A DNA stretch of 36,302 nt from an uncultured Coriobacteriaceae bacterium (GCA_902793465.1 CADBDT010000024.1:1-36302), one strand, 5' to 3'. Positions 16,719 to 27,169 are shown, counted from the first letter of the stretch. The notes: a model not told the origin generated them from the letters alone. Numbers and translations are program-made.

Positions 16719-17930
16719 ATGGCTACAGAGGATGGCAATACAAGCGAGGCGGCACTAGCCTGGAACGGTCCAGCAATTGGTCTCTTGGACCTCGATGCCT
16801 TCTTTGCGTCTGTAGAGCAGCTCGACCACCCCGAATGGCGAGGAAAGCCGGTAATTGTTGGAGGGTCTGCCGAACGACGTGGCGTGGTTTCCACCGCAAG
16901 CTACGAGGCGCGCGCCTTTGGCGTGCATTCCGCCATGCCCTCGTTTCGTGCAAGGCAGCTATGCCCACAGGCCATATGGACGCGCGGACACTTTGACCGA
17001 TATCACGAACTGAGCAAGCGGGTAATGGACATTATCCTAAACGAGACGCCTCTTGTTGAGCAGGTGTCTGTGGACGAGGCGTTTTTTGACGTCTCTCCCG
17101 GACGCTATTCCAACGAGAGTCCCGTAAGCATTTGCAGGAGGATCCAGGCCCGCGTAGCAGAGCTCGGAATAACATGCTCCATTGGCCTGAGCACCTCCAA
17201 AACCGTGGCCAAGATTGCATCGGAGTGCGAGAAACCGCGCGGCCTAACCGTAATAGCCCCTGGCACCGAGGCAAGCTTTTTGGAACCGCTTTCGGTCCGC
17301 AGCCTTTCCGGCGTTGGTGCTGCCACAGAAAAAACGCTCTTTAAGCTGGGCATACGCACACTGGGAGAGCTTGCGCGCCAAGACCCGGACACCATGCAAA
17401 CGTATCTTGGCGTAGCCGGTCCTCGCCTTGTGGAGCGCGCGGCAGGCCGCGAGGTTAGCCATGTGCGCTTTGCCACAGAGCATGAGCCCGTAAAGTCGGT
17501 GTCCAACGAGCGGACATTTGTCCGCGACCTAACCACCCGCCAGGAACTCAATGCCGCAATTGGCCATGTGAGCGAGCTCGTTGGCGCAAGGCTACGAAAG
17601 AAGGGGCTTGCAGGTACCCAAGTTACCCTAAAGCTCAAGTTCGACATAAGCCATATCCATACCGCACAGCGACAGCTTGGCATTTCCACAGACAACGAGC
17701 ACCTGTTTGGAAAGGTGGCACGCGAGCTCTTGGACGAGCTTTGGCACGAGGGCACGCCCGTGCGACTTGTGGGCGTAGCCATAAGCGGCTTTGACGCCCC
17801 ACCCGAGCAGATGAACCTCTTTTCCCAGGAATCCGACGACTCGTTGTCCGAACTCTCCCACGTAACCGATAAGCTGCGAGAGCGCTTTGGAAAGAACGCC
17901 ATAACCTATGGTCGCGACATGAGACTGTAA
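16719..17930 (+). CDS. dinB: DNA polymerase IV (Y-family translesion polymerase)
   Basis: 403 residues. Error-prone polymerase that bypasses DNA lesions. Catalytic acids are D24 (GLLDLDAFFASVEQ) and D119/E120 (VSVDEAFFDVSPG); RRGVVSTASYEARAFGVHS is the nucleotide-binding region; helix-hairpin-helix and little-finger domains follow. The C-terminal QMNLF is a likely beta-clamp-binding motif. Start ATG at 16719, ten bases after the kinase stop, with GAGG upstream. Translation coupling to a two-component system is an unusual setting and hints that mutagenesis or repair may respond to the sensed signal. Confidence 0.96.
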   Translation: MATEDGNTSEAALAWNGPAIGLLDLDAFFASVEQLDHPEWRGKPVIVGGSAERRGVVSTASYEARAFGVHSAMPSFRARQLCPQAIWTRGHFDRYHELSKRVMDIILNETPLVEQVSVDEAFFDVSPGRYSNESPVSICRRIQARVAELGITCSIGLSTSKTVAKIASECEKPRGLTVIAPGTEASFLEPLSVRSLSGVGAATEKTLFKLGIRTLGELARQDPDTMQTYLGVAGPRLVERAAGREVSHVRFATEHEPVKSVSNERTFVRDLTTRQELNAAIGHVSELVGARLRKKGLAGTQVTLKLKFDISHIHTAQRQLGISTDNEHLFGKVARELLDELWHEGTPVRLVGVAISGFDAPPEQMNLFSQESDDSLSELSHVTDKLRERFGKNAITYGRDMRL

Positions 17931-17990
17931 GCTGCGCGGCCACAAATTTGGTACATTCATCTACAAAGCGTTTTAGGACAGCCTCGGGAA

Positions 17991-18025
17991 GGGTGCCGTT
18001 AGGGGATACTCCCCTAACGGCACCC
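17991..18025. terminator. Probable bidirectional terminator / group G minimal hairpin (copy B)
   Basis: A perfect 16-base stem GGGTGCCGTTAGGGGA with its complement, loop TAC, lies between convergent dinB and rsfS. The centre is identical to the 7105-7137 hairpin, but the outer stem differs. There is no T-run on either side. Confidence 0.6.
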
Positions 18026-18027
18026 CA

Positions 18028-18378
18028 CTATACGACGTCGACCTGGGGAGCGTCTCCCCAAAGGCGCTCGAGGCGATAGTAGTCGCGAGCCTCGGGCAAA
18101 AATACGTGAACCACAACCGATCCGTAGTCAAGCAGCACCCAACTTGCTCCACCGCGACCCTCGTGCGACAGAGGCCCGAGTCCCGTGTTCTTTTTTACCT
18201 TCTCCTCAATCTCGTCCACAACAGACGAAATCATGCGCGGATTGTCTGCCGTGCAAATAAGAAAGTAGTCACAGACATCCGAAAGGCCCTCCAGATCGAG
18301 CAGGGTTATGTCTGTCGCCTTCTTCGAATCGGCTGCGTTCGCGGCAATACGCGCGAGCTCGAACGGTGTTGTTGCCAT
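18028..18378 (-). CDS. rsfS: Ribosomal silencing factor RsfS
   Basis: 116 residues. Binds L14 on the 50S subunit and blocks subunit joining in starvation. Family features are ATDITLLDLEGLSDVCDYFLICTADN, a central GLGPLSHEGRGGASWVLLDY and VVVHVFLPEARDYYRLERLW. Start ATG at 18378 with AAAAAGGAG upstream. Last gene of nadD-yqeK-rsfS, 22 bases after yqeK. Confidence 0.96.
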   Translation of the reverse strand: MATTPFELARIAANAADSKKATDITLLDLEGLSDVCDYFLICTADNPRMISSVVDEIEEKVKKNTGLGPLSHEGRGGASWVLLDYGSVVVHVFLPEARDYYRLERLWGDAPQVDVV

Positions 18379-18400
18379 TAAGCACTCCTTTTTGCATTCG

Positions 18401-19084
18401 TTACCGGCTGGCCTTCTTGCGTAGGGCGCGACTGCGTGCCAGCGAATTATATATGTCTATGGTATGAGGATAGAGATACCTACCCCCTTCGAGCACGTAT
18501 ACTATCCCACCCACGAAGGCATTCCAAAACAGGTCCTCAAGCGAGACGTTTCCCACCAACGAGCGAGTCTTCCGTATACCGTCGCTGTCACGCCGCAACG
18601 GCTCTATGCCGTCTGCAACAAAGAGGACCATATCCAGCGGTCCCATGTCCTCGGCTGCAGACGTGTGGCACGCTATGGCATGCCAAACCTCAGAAGGAAG
18701 GTGCGGATACTTTTCTGGAAGCTCTCGGGCGGCCACCATACCGTGCAAAAGAGGCTCGACCATCTCTAGAGGTACGCCCAAATCGATACCAAACCGCTTC
18801 GCACGCAAAATGAGCTCATCCTTGGACACGGCCTTGTCCCAGTCGTGTAGCAACCCGGACGCTCGAGCAAGAAACGGGTCTACGCCATACATTACGGCAA
18901 GGTGTTCGGCCGTACGTGCCACCGACAGCGAGTGCTCGAGCCTATGCCGCTTAGATGCCAGCTGTGTGCGCGTATCCGACTCCAGACGCATAAGCGTAAG
19001 TCGTTGCCACGGCTCATACTCCACCTCGTCCTTGTTGCTCGGACGCCACAACTCACGCGAACGGCTTTGCGTCTTCTTGCTCAT
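18401..19084 (-). CDS. yqeK: YqeK-type HD-domain hydrolase (diadenosine tetraphosphatase)
   Basis: 227 residues. HD-superfamily metal-dependent phosphohydrolase; characterised YqeK enzymes split Ap4A symmetrically into two ADP. HSLSVARTAEHLA (His51), GLLHDWDKA (His80, Asp81), LLHGMVAA and CHTSAAEDMGPLDMVLFVAD supply the metal ligands. An N-terminal extension of about 40 charged residues precedes the domain. The start overlaps the nadD stop by four bases (ATGA), so the two are translationally coupled. Confidence 0.92.
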   Translation of the reverse strand: MSKKTQSRSRELWRPSNKDEVEYEPWQRLTLMRLESDTRTQLASKRHRLEHSLSVARTAEHLAVMYGVDPFLARASGLLHDWDKAVSKDELILRAKRFGIDLGVPLEMVEPLLHGMVAARELPEKYPHLPSEVWHAIACHTSAAEDMGPLDMVLFVADGIEPLRRDSDGIRKTRSLVGNVSLEDLFWNAFVGGIVYVLEGGRYLYPHTIDIYNSLARSRALRKKASR

Positions 19085-19836
19085 TGTGCCTCGTCGCCCC
19101 CATTCTGCCCAAAGGACACGTTATATTCGGTCGAACCGTATCGACGCGGACGGACCCCATACAAATGATGCTTGTGTATATAGCCCGTAACTTGGTCGGG
19201 AGTTAGGTAGCGCAGACTCTGCTCGGCTTCTACTCGCGCCCGCAGATAGCTAGATGATATTGCAAGCGCAGGAACTTCCAAATAGGTTACGTCGAAGTTG
19301 TAGGGAGACTTAGAGATTGCCTCCCGCGCATGGGCCAAGTCGTATCCGGGCCTGGTGGCGCCAACCAAATGGGCCAGCTCCGCAATCTTGTGCGCATCGC
19401 GCCAAGTAACAATTTCTGCAATGGCATCCGCGCCCGTTATAAAGTAGAGCTCCACATTGCTGGGGTATATGCTGTCCAAGCGCTCGAGCGTCTCTGCCGT
19501 ATAGGTCACACCCTCGCGATCGACCTCAAACCTGCTTGCCAAGAAGTGCGGGTTGTCCGACGTTGCAAGCAGCGTCATGGCATAGCGGTCCTCCCCCGCC
19601 GTAACGCGTTTGTCCTGCTTGAACGCCGGTCGCCCAGCCGGCATGAACACCACCACATCCAAGTTCAGGTCGTCAAACGCCTGCTCGGCAGCAACAAGAT
19701 GGCCGTTGTGGATGGGGTCAAACGTACCACCCATTATTCCCATGCGATAGGTAACATTGGGATCCTGACCCAGCAGGGGCAAGTCGCCCCGTTCTACGAC
19801 CGATTCGGCAACGCGCAAGGCATCCAGCTCATCCAT
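19081..19836 (-). CDS. nadD: Nicotinate-nucleotide adenylyltransferase
   Basis: 251 residues. Converts nicotinate mononucleotide and ATP to deamido-NAD and pyrophosphate. The nucleotidyltransferase motif GGTFDPIHNGHLVAAE has His43 and His46; the C-terminal ISSSYLR motif is also present. The start is ATG 19836 with GGAGGAGG just upstream. This adds about 30 residues before the motif compared with most NadD proteins; the internal Met32 has no ribosome site, so the extension seems real. Overlaps yqeK by four bases. Confidence 0.95.
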   Translation of the reverse strand: MDELDALRVAESVVERGDLPLLGQDPNVTYRMGIMGGTFDPIHNGHLVAAEQAFDDLNLDVVVFMPAGRPAFKQDKRVTAGEDRYAMTLLATSDNPHFLASRFEVDREGVTYTAETLERLDSIYPSNVELYFITGADAIAEIVTWRDAHKIAELAHLVGATRPGYDLAHAREAISKSPYNFDVTYLEVPALAISSSYLRARVEAEQSLRYLTPDQVTGYIHKHHLYGVRPRRYGSTEYNVSFGQNGGDEAQ

Positions 19837-19840
19837 ATGT

Positions 19841-19866
19841 CCTCCTCCGATGCGTATTGTAGCAAA
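19841..19866 (-). promoter_or_regulatory. Candidate nadD promoter (extended -10) and strong ribosome site
   Basis: Minus strand TGC-TACAAT (-10 at 19861-19856) fits an extended -10 without a good -35. The ribosome site GGAGGAGG is at 19848-19841, so the leader would be only about 13 bases long. Confidence 0.4.
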
Positions 19867-19907
19867 CAAGAGGAAGCGAGTACCACGGCAGGCGAACAGC
19901 CCTGACC

Positions 19908-20048
19908 CCGCCCGCCCCAAACAAAGGCCAAAACCTCTCGGCGCCATGGATAAGCGCCGTGCTCAAACAGTCCTCGCTTCGCTGCGGAACTGCGCGCGGC
20001 TGCTTTCCATGGCGCCTTGCGGATTGGGCCTTTGTTTGGGGCGAACGG
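19908..20048. repeat. Group R palindromic element, copy R2
   Basis: Arms 19908-19950 and 20006-20048 (43 bases, about eight mismatches) flank a 55-base loop differing at one base from copy R1. Outer arm words (CGCCCCAAACAAAGGCC) differ from R1 but are self-complementary. A 20-base direct repeat, GGCGAAC(A/G)GCCCTGACCCCG, overlaps both ends (19891-19910 and 20040-20059), and copy R3 follows at once. Together they fill the 19837-20235 gap between nadD and proB. Confidence 0.9.
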
Positions 20049-20055
20049 CCCTGAC

Positions 20056-20205
20056 CCCGAGGACGGCCGCGAGGGTGGCGGTGCGGAGCGAGGCCGCGCG
20101 CAGTTCCGCAGCGCGGGATAACCAAGAGGGTTCGTACCGTTTCTCGCGCGAGGACTGTTTGAGCACGGCCCTCTCCGCACCGCCACCCTCGCGGCCGTCC
20201 TCGGG
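20056..20205. repeat. Group R palindromic element, copy R3, inverted with expanded apex
   Basis: Perfect 33-base arms (20056-20088 and 20173-20205), unrelated to the R1/R2 arms, enclose an 84-base loop. On the minus strand this loop contains the two conserved R blocks of 22 and 20 bases (the second is GCTGCGGAACTGCGCGCGGC), but the three bases between them in R1/R2 are replaced by 35 bases. So the copy is reversed relative to R2. Confidence 0.88.
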
Positions 20206-20235
20206 ACCGTGGGTCGTCTGCTTGTTGCAGGCCTT

Positions 20236-22723
<2,488 letters not shown>

Positions 22724-22753
22724 CTACCGCCTTCTAGCTTCGTGTAAGGAACA

Positions 22754-22792
22754 GCCCCCTGCTCACGGCTTAGACAACCACAAGCAGGGGGC
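22754..22792 (-). terminator. Hairpin between rpmA and obgE
   Basis: GCCCCCTGCT (22754-22763) and AGCAGGGGGC (22783-22792) form a 10-base stem with a 19-base loop in the 108-base gap. On the minus strand TGTTCCTT follows, a weak T-rich tail. It may attenuate transcription into obgE, separating abundant ribosomal proteins from the GTPase. Confidence 0.5.
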
Positions 22793-22825
22793 GTACAGGC
22801 CCATATGGGAACTATGCAGCTCCGA

Positions 22826-23077
22826 CTAAGCCGTCGTGCGCACGTGCACGTAGTGCTTTGCGCCCTTGGTAAACTCGACGACGCCGTCCTTGAGGGCAAA
22901 CAGGGTATCGTCCTTGCCGCGCCCTACGTTTTCGCCCGGGGTAATGTGCGTACCGCGCTGTCGTACGATTATCTGACCAGTCTTAATTGCCTGACCACCA
23001 TAAATCTTGGTTCCAAGTCGTTGTCCGCGCGAGTCGCGACCGTTGCGGGAGGAACCCAAACCTTTTTTGTGAGCCAT
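22826..23077 (-). CDS. rpmA: 50S ribosomal protein L27
   Basis: 83 residues. N-terminus [16 protein letters not shown] and [22 protein letters not shown] are diagnostic; the flexible N-terminus reaches the peptidyl-transferase centre. It has no cleavable N-terminal extension of the kind seen in Firmicutes L27. It lies 46 bases after rplU. Confidence 0.98.
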   Translation of the reverse strand: MAHKKGLGSSRNGRDSRGQRLGTKIYGGQAIKTGQIIVRQRGTHITPGENVGRGKDDTLFALKDGVVEFTKGAKHYVHVRTTA

Positions 23078-23123
23078 CCTTCTACCTGCCTATCTACTCT
23101 AGAGCCTAAGCTCGTCCGGTTTC

Positions 23124-23471
23124 CTACTCGGCATCCTCGGTGGATGCGGTGGTTGCAGCCTCCTCTACGGGAAGCTCGACGATCTTGAGCCTCGTGAGGT
23201 TTTGGCGATGGCCCTTGGTGCGACGATAGCGCTTGCGCTTCTTAAACTTGAAGACAATAACCTTCTTGCCCTTAAACTGGTCCTCGACCTCGGCAACTAC
23301 CTTCTTGCCCTCGAGTGCGGAAGCCTCGATTGTGGTGGTGGCACCGTCGTTCAGCATCAGGACGTCAAGCTCTACCTTGTCGCCAGGCTGCGCGTCGAGC
23401 TTTTCGACGTCAATGACGTCGCCCTGGGCAACCTTGTACTGTTTGCCACCGGTGGTAACGATTGCGTACAT
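23124..23471 (-). CDS. rplU: 50S ribosomal protein L21
   Basis: 115 residues: MYAIVTTGGKQYKVAQGDVI at the start, FKFKKRKRYRRTKGHRQ near the C-terminus, plus an acidic/Thr-Ala tail of about 15 residues. Start at ATG 23471 with GAGGAG seven bases upstream; a longer frame (Met at 23486) would pass through this ribosome site. First gene of rplU-rpmA-obgE-proB. Confidence 0.97.
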   Translation of the reverse strand: MYAIVTTGGKQYKVAQGDVIDVEKLDAQPGDKVELDVLMLNDGATTTIEASALEGKKVVAEVEDQFKGKKVIVFKFKKRKRYRRTKGHRQNLTRLKIVELPVEEAATTASTEDAE

Positions 23472-23512
23472 GAATAAACTCCTCATTGCTCGCTTTGATG
23501 CAACAGTTTGCT

Positions 23513-23541
23513 ATTGTACCCTGCGTTAATGGCTTCGTCAA
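23513..23541 (-). promoter_or_regulatory. Strong sigma-70-type promoter of rplU
   Basis: Minus strand TTGACG (23541-23536), 17-base spacer, TACAAT (23518-23513), the closest consensus match in the window. The leader would be about 35 bases, too short for a long autoregulatory structure. Confidence 0.8.
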
Positions 23542-23610
23542 CGAAAAAACGCCATCCACGATATGCGCGCATTCTTCCGGTTGCCCCCGCGAGCTTTCAT
23601 CTGGCCGCTC

Positions 23611-23728
23611 AGCGCTCACTGCGTTCGCTCACTCGCTTCGCTCGTGATTCGCGCCAGACGAGAGCGGCGAGGGCTCCGCCGGTGCAGGGGGCGGCCAGCT
23701 GGGGAAAACTACTCACTCGCTTCGCTCG
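23611..23728. repeat. Short GC-skewed repeats at the 3' end of the radical SAM partner gene
   Basis: CTCACTCGCTTCGCTCG occurs at 23628-23644 and 23712-23728, each followed by a GATTYGCGCCA-like word; the first is preceded by GCTCACTGCGTTCG, another variant. The second copy is inside the coding end of the gene at 23713 and supplies its last codons and stop. The rest of the gap has no terminator I can identify. Confidence 0.65.
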
Positions 23729-24432
23729 GGATTTGCGCCAAGGGTTATTTGCATGGGGTCCACTAGGGTATCGTCGGGTTCTTCGTGCCATTGGGCGTCT
23801 CGGCATACGCGAAGGGGCGTGCAGCCGCATACGGCGTTTACCAGGATGGCAGGACGCAGAGAGCCCCGTTCGGTGGAACGCGTTTGCAAAAGGAGCCGCG
23901 TGCCTTGGTCTGTGTCCTTTGCCTTGCACGAAACCAACGTGCGGGCAAGCTCTATGCGCTTTGGCTTTTGCCCGCGCATGTACTCTATTGCCCCACGCTC
24001 CCTAACGTCTTCCAACTTTTGGTCAAAGGTTGCGGCATCCACACCTGGTGCCACCACGTCAACCGACCAACACGACAAGCCCACCCATGCCTCAAGCGCG
24101 GGTACCCGACGTGGAAGAAGCCGAGCCTCTTGCGGTGCTATGGAGGCAGGGGTCGATTCTCTCAAAAGACCGAGAGCCTCCTGTACGTCGAGTGGTTCAG
24201 CCAGCAGGAGATCGTAGTACTCCCCGCGAGAGGCAGCCCCTACCGGAAGCGCCTGGGAAAACTGTATTCTCATGCGATGGGCAAATCCGTTGCTTACCTC
24301 AAAGGGCAAGTGCGCACGTCGTATGCTGCGCATTACGGTTTCCATTACCTCAAGGTGTCCAAGATAGGCAAGGCGTCCGTCCTTTATGTAGCGTACACGC
24401 ATGCGGCAGGCGTTGGGTGGCAAACTGCTCAT
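23713..24432 (-). CDS. TIGR03936-family radical SAM-linked protein (DUF2344)
   Basis: 239 residues. MRVRYIKDGRLAYLGHLEVMETVMRSIRRAHLPFEVSNGF and HRMRIQFSQALPVGAASRGEYYDLLL match the family that is fused to or follows TIGR03960 radical SAM proteins. Its biochemical role is not established. The start overlaps the radical SAM stop by four bases (ATGA). The C-terminal ANPERSE comes from a repeat, so the native end may have been altered. The central part is divergent. Confidence 0.85.
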   Translation of the reverse strand: MSSLPPNACRMRVRYIKDGRLAYLGHLEVMETVMRSIRRAHLPFEVSNGFAHRMRIQFSQALPVGAASRGEYYDLLLAEPLDVQEALGLLRESTPASIAPQEARLLPRRVPALEAWVGLSCWSVDVVAPGVDAATFDQKLEDVRERGAIEYMRGQKPKRIELARTLVSCKAKDTDQGTRLLLQTRSTERGSLRPAILVNAVCGCTPLRVCRDAQWHEEPDDTLVDPMQITLGANPERSE

Positions 24433-26300
24433 GTGCGATCACCTACCACCACATTTGCCACGCCCAGGTTGGGGCAAACGCCACAACCCGTGCATGTGTC
24501 CATCGTGCAGTCATGCGTTACCTCCGCCTGCATTGCGCGGCGCCATTCCCTCTGAAGATATCCCTTGCTTACCCCAGGGGACGTGTGGTCCCAGGGAAGA
24601 CGGGCTTGCAAGTCAAACTGCTCGCAGGCAACGTCTTCCAAGTCGATGCCCACCTCCGCTGCGGCTTCCTGCCATGCGGGGAAGTCAAACTGGTCTGCCC
24701 AGGCGTCAAACCTGCAACCACGTTTCCATGCCGCAAGAACAAGATCAAAGCCACTCCGACCCATCTTGGAAAGCACGCCCTCAATAAGGGACGGCCACGA
24801 TCCGTGATACGTTATGCGAAGCGCGCGGTCGCTGGCAGCGTGGAGCATAAGCTGCTGGCGGCGTTGCACCTCTGCAAGCGGAAGCTGACCGGCCCATTGG
24901 AACGGCGTATGGCACTTTGGCACAAACACGGCCACCGACAAGGACACGCTGACCTTTGCCCTCGGGCCAAGCTCCTCCCTACCGACCTTAATTACCTGCT
25001 CTGCCAGACGCGGAATACCCAGAAGGTCCTCGTCCTGCTCGGTGGGCAGTCCCATCATAAAGTAGAGCTTCATGCGGCGGTAGCCGTTCCTAAATGCATT
25101 GCGCGCGGCGCGCATGAGGTCGTCTTCCGTAACGTTCTTGTTTATTACGTCGCGAAGCCGCTGCGACCCCGCCTCGGGGGCAAACGTGAGTCCGGTCTTT
25201 CGCGAAGAACCTACCAAGGAAGCCATTTCTACGCCAAAGCTGTCGAGGCGCTGTGACGGAATGGACACACGCACACCCCGCTCAGACAGCTTGCCCTTTA
25301 GCGTTCGCACAATAAGCTCGCACTCGGAGTGGTCGGTGGTGGAAAGCGACGTAAGGGAGCATTCGTCAAAGCCGCTTGCTTCCAATCCTTCCTCTACGGC
25401 TGGTATCACCTGGCTGGCAGGCCGCTCGCGTACGGGCCTATAGGTCATCCCCGCCTGGCAAAACCTGCATCCGCGCGCACACCCACGCAGCACCTCCACC
25501 GCAAACCGGTCCTGCACGACCCCCATGTAGGGCACGATGTGCTGCGCCACGGGATTTGTGCTGGAAAGGTCTGGCACGCAGTGCTTGAGGACCACTTCCG
25601 GAGCACCACTCCCCTTCTTTGGGACGGCATAGCCCCATCTGGTGGACGTTTTGTCTACCACCACGTCATAGAGAGAGGGAACGTAGACGCCCGCAAGCCC
25701 TGCCAAGCGCTCAAGAATCTGGGAGCGCGAAAGTCCCTTTGCCCTACCGTCGCGTATGCAGCGCGACATGGCAACAAGCGAGCGCTCGCCATCACCCAGT
25801 TGCACGGCATCGAACATGGGCGCCAAAGGCTCGCAGTTCCACGCAGAGGGACCACCGGCCACCACGAAGGGTTCGTCTTCGTCACGCTCTTCCGCAAGAA
25901 GCGTTATGCCAGCAAGATCGAGCGTCTCGACCACGTTCGTGCACACCAGCTCGTGCGCAAGCGTTATGCCCACCAAGTCAAAGGAGGCCACGGGAGACGA
26001 TGTTTCCAGCGAGAGAAGAGGAATGTTGCGTTCGCGCATGAGGCCAATCATGTCGACCCAAGGCAAATACGCCCTCTCACACGAAAAGCCCTCCTGCTCG
26101 TTGAGCTCCTCGTACAGAATGGAGAGACCGAGGTTGGGTTGCCCCACCTCGTACACATCGGGATATATAAGACAGGCATGGAAGGGGCCTTCCTGCTCCT
26201 CCCATGCGCCCCATTCGTGATTAAGATACCTGCTCGGCTTTTCAACCTTGCCGAGCAGGGGCTCAATTCTATGAAAGCAATCCTTGCGAGGCGTCCTCAT
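24429..26300 (-). CDS. TIGR03960-family B12-binding-like radical SAM protein
   Basis: 623 residues. An N-terminal cobalamin-binding-like region (PDVYEVGQPNLGLSILYEEL) precedes the radical SAM core with the [4Fe-4S] motif CARGCRFCQAG (Cys274, Cys278, Cys281); GLTFAPEAGSQRLRDVINK and KLYFMMGLPTE follow. C-terminal CTGCGVC adds a possible second metal site. Reaction unknown; the pairing with the DUF2344 partner is conserved in many Gram-positives. The start overlaps the upstream gene by four bases. Confidence 0.9.
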   Translation of the reverse strand: MRTPRKDCFHRIEPLLGKVEKPSRYLNHEWGAWEEQEGPFHACLIYPDVYEVGQPNLGLSILYEELNEQEGFSCERAYLPWVDMIGLMRERNIPLLSLETSSPVASFDLVGITLAHELVCTNVVETLDLAGITLLAEERDEDEPFVVAGGPSAWNCEPLAPMFDAVQLGDGERSLVAMSRCIRDGRAKGLSRSQILERLAGLAGVYVPSLYDVVVDKTSTRWGYAVPKKGSGAPEVVLKHCVPDLSSTNPVAQHIVPYMGVVQDRFAVEVLRGCARGCRFCQAGMTYRPVRERPASQVIPAVEEGLEASGFDECSLTSLSTTDHSECELIVRTLKGKLSERGVRVSIPSQRLDSFGVEMASLVGSSRKTGLTFAPEAGSQRLRDVINKNVTEDDLMRAARNAFRNGYRRMKLYFMMGLPTEQDEDLLGIPRLAEQVIKVGREELGPRAKVSVSLSVAVFVPKCHTPFQWAGQLPLAEVQRRQQLMLHAASDRALRITYHGSWPSLIEGVLSKMGRSGFDLVLAAWKRGCRFDAWADQFDFPAWQEAAAEVGIDLEDVACEQFDLQARLPWDHTSPGVSKGYLQREWRRAMQAEVTHDCTMDTCTGCGVCPNLGVANVVVGDRT

Positions 26301-27169
26301 GCGCTTGCGACCTCATCGGAGTCACTGGAATCGGACGTCTTTGAGCCAGGTAGGTAGTTTCCTCCCGTAAAATGAGTGGCCAAAACGCGACCGGTAACCA
26401 GCGTGCCACCATAGGCGAATCCTATGCGAATAAAAAAGCTGAGTCCTGGAAGCAGGCGCATTGCAAGCTTTGCCGCCCTGCGATACACAAAGCCGGCGGC
26501 AATTATAAACACGATTTCCGGAACACGGGCAACAGACAGGCCTTGGCCATGCGTTGCCGCAATGTCGAATCCCAGGTTAACCTGATTTGTGGTCATAAGA
26601 GGCATGCCTGCACCAGGTATGAAGTCGGCAATTCCCATAATCGCGTTGCGCGCGGCCACGCGGCTAACCAGCCGCGCCGTGGCAACCTCGCGACAGAAGG
26701 CAAAGTTTGCGGCGCAGGAAACAACCTTTTCTGTGGAGTTCAAAAGGGCATTGGCAAATCGATCCAGCAGGGCCTCGCTGTCGGAAGCTACGACGTCAAC
26801 TATAAACTGCCCCAGCTTTACCGGCAGATTGGTTTCGGGGATGTCTAGGCTCGACTCCGCAACCACGATTACGCGCTGACGTAGGGCGGCAAAGCTTCGT
26901 ATGGCATCGCACACCACCGCATCCGACCTTCCCGCAACAATTATCCCAATATCGTAGCCTTGTACGGTTGGATGCGGCTCTATTGCCTTAACGTCAACAA
27001 ACGCATCGCGCTCTGGAACCAGGGCGTCGCGAATGGCAAGCCCAAGCCAACGTGAGCAGGTCGTGTCCACAAGCACAGAAATGCGTATGTTCTCTTCCAT
27101 GCTCTCCTCGGCAACACGACCCATGTTAACCACACCGCGCAGCTGATCGACCGGTATTCTTTTTGCCAT
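26297..27169 (-). CDS. DUF697/YcjF-like membrane protein
   Basis: 290 residues. The first 130 or so residues form a soluble alpha/beta-looking region (ISVLVDTTCSRWLGLAIRDAL) without GTPase motifs. Residues about 165-270 resemble the DUF697 region: NAIMGIADFIPGAGMPLMTTNQVNLGFDIAATHG then PGLSFFIRIGFAYGGTLVTG, with two hydrophobic stretches. Many DUF697 proteins carry an Era-like GTPase domain, absent here. A serine/aspartate tail ends the protein. Start ATG 27169 with AAGGAG; 75 bases separate it from rodA. Function unknown. Confidence 0.65.
   Translation of the reverse strand: MAKRIPVDQLRGVVNMGRVAEESMEENIRISVLVDTTCSRWLGLAIRDALVPERDAFVDVKAIEPHPTVQGYDIGIIVAGRSDAVVCDAIRSFAALRQRVIVVAESSLDIPETNLPVKLGQFIVDVVASDSEALLDRFANALLNSTEKVVSCAANFAFCREVATARLVSRVAARNAIMGIADFIPGAGMPLMTTNQVNLGFDIAATHGQGLSVARVPEIVFIIAAGFVYRRAAKLAMRLLPGLSFFIRIGFAYGGTLVTGRVLATHFTGGNYLPGSKTSDSSDSDEVASA

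Noticed and set aside
19837..20235. CRISPR array or attachment site in the repeat-rich gap
   Set aside because: Repeats are inverted, few and of unequal spacing; no spacers of regular length, no cas or integrase genes nearby.
23472..23540. Ribosomal protein L21 leader structure
   Set aside because: The likely transcription start leaves only about 35 bases of leader, too short for a structured autoregulatory leader.
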